16,143 bases of DNA from Phototrophicales bacterium. Its GTDB lineage: Bacteria; Chloroflexota; Anaerolineae; Aggregatilineales; Phototrophicaceae. The DNA lies in assembly GCA_002794515.1 (NCBI GenBank), contig PGTJ01000023.1, positions 1-16,143 on the forward strand. The letters run 5' to 3'. The position numbers and the translations under genes were made by a program. The notes below the pieces were generated by a model. It searched no databases and had not been told where the DNA came from. It was given only the letters and a program-made list of their open reading frames with translations. Positions within the stretch are counted from its first letter, which is position 1; every line of letters begins with the position of its first letter. Of the stretch, positions 15,589 through 16,143 are shown piece by piece.

Positions 15589-15626
15589 TCACGATTTCTG
15601 CTGTAAAAAATTGTTATAGACGACAA

Positions 15627-15655
15627 AATATACCAACCTTGCATTTTGCTGTCAA
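15627..15655 (-). promoter_or_regulatory. rpoC promoter P2 (proximal), consensus type
   Basis: On the minus strand TTGACA (15650-15655), a 17-base spacer and TATATT (15627-15632) match the housekeeping promoter at 11 of 12 positions. Transcription would start near 15620, giving a leader of about 130 bases before rpoC. Confidence 0.82.
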
Positions 15656-15695
15656 GGGGCAACTATGATGACTAGAGGTGTTCTTGTCTTACGCT

Positions 15696-15724
15696 AGGAT
15701 AGATGATTATCGGGTGTTTGTCAA
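15696..15724 (-). promoter_or_regulatory. rpoC promoter P1 (distal), consensus -35
   Basis: On the minus strand TTGACA (15719-15724), a 17-base spacer and TATCCT (15696-15701) form a second promoter 69 bases upstream of P2. It begins about 18 bases after the stop of the preceding gene. The -35 and spacing are perfect; the -10 matches at four of six positions. Confidence 0.6.
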
Positions 15725-15741
15725 GTAGCCCATTTCATGAT

Positions 15742-16143
15742 TTATGGTTCTTCTACGGTGTCAAATGTTTTTCGATAATCATCGATATATGCAAATGCCT
15801 CTTCCATAGACCGTACAATCTTAGAGCGATACGTTGTCCCATTTGTCTTTGCAGTCATCCACACAAATCGCTCTTGCATGAGTGTCGAGACCAACAAAGC
15901 AACAGCAATATGCGATAAATCTTGTGATTGATTGAGGCGTTTGCTCTGATTATGCACGACTGTGAGATTGGCATTTGGAAAGTGTGTCACACGGCTGAAA
16001 TCGCCAATAATACCACGTAGCTGATGAACTCCATATTTTGCCATAATCTCACCACCTATTTTATAAGCGGTGAATGTTGACTCTGGTAGTAACTCACCTT
16101 TATAGATGACTAATAAAACCCGAACTGTCGGATACCAATATCC
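15742..16143 (-). CDS. Partial ORF, possible SpoIIAA/STAS-like small protein
   Basis: The reading frame is open for 133 codons from the right edge to the TAA at 15742-15744, so the 5' end may lie outside the window. An internal ATG at 16042-16044 has AGGTGG 7 bases upstream and would give a 100-residue protein. However, the 33 codons before it read like protein: a beta strand, VRVLLVIYKGEL, then a helix leading into RGIIGDFS. That strand-helix-strand pattern recalls SpoIIAA/STAS-like domains common in this type of bacterium, which is why I prefer the longer frame. The C-terminal part, with YRSKIVRSMEEAFAYIDDY, looks like a closing strand and helix. No membrane segment or catalytic motif is seen. 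No terminator separates it from rpoC, so some read-through is possible. The gene is likely real; the fold assignment is a low-confidence inference. Confidence 0.65.
   Translation of the reverse strand, partial: GYWYPTVRVLLVIYKGELLPESTFTAYKIGGEIMAKYGVHQLRGIIGDFSRVTHFPNANLTVVHNQSKRLNQSQDLSHIAVALLVSTLMQERFVWMTAKTNGTTYRSKIVRSMEEAFAYIDDYRKTFDTVEEP

Overview
The window reads as a bacterial chromosome segment, most likely from a Chloroflexota (Anaerolineae-like) genome. This is inferred from three things: mevalonate-pathway genes that include an isopentenyl phosphate kinase, a secreted or lipoprotein glycosidase with a long Thr/Pro/Ser linker, and an RpoC with a large coiled-coil insertion near its N-terminus. 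Base composition looks even across the window, and nothing suggests recent transfer. There are no rRNA or tRNA genes, CRISPR arrays, transposases or phage genes.

Layout. Positions 23-2672 (minus) hold a two-gene unit: a site-2-type (RseP/M50) intramembrane metalloprotease followed by an acidic HEAT-repeat protein. Positions 2789-6534 are an isoprenoid locus. A mevalonate(-5-phosphate or -diphosphate) decarboxylase on the minus strand diverges from a plus-strand operon of a UbiA-type polyprenyl-phosphate phosphoribosyltransferase, mevalonate kinase and isopentenyl phosphate kinase. The operon is packed with a 4-base overlap and a 9-base gap. Positions 6562-10802 encode three exported proteins: a cyclophilin-type peptidyl-prolyl isomerase with a C-terminal extension (minus), a clan GH-A-like lipoprotein glycosidase (plus) and a beta-lactamase-fold serine hydrolase (minus). 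Positions 10885-15489 (minus) are rpoC, the RNA polymerase beta' subunit. It has a strong terminator and two tandem consensus promoters, and rpoB is not beside it. A partial ORF with a possible SpoIIAA/STAS-like fold runs off the right edge.

How the genes work together. Mevalonate kinase gives mevalonate 5-phosphate, the decarboxylase can give isopentenyl phosphate, and the kinase IPK gives isopentenyl diphosphate. No phosphomevalonate kinase is visible. The set therefore fits the alternative mevalonate route demonstrated in the chloroflexote Roseiflexus castenholzii. The prenyltransferase at the head of the operon probably uses a long-chain product of that pathway, polyprenyl phosphate, as acceptor for phosphoribose. 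This would tie isoprenoid supply to a lipid-linked pentose.

The most interesting signals are the alternative-pathway gene set with its phosphoribosyltransferase, an rpoC separated from rpoB under its own double promoter, the RpoC coiled-coil insertion, and two near-identical intergenic palindromes (2709-2737 and 9448-9479) that look like members of a dispersed repeat family.
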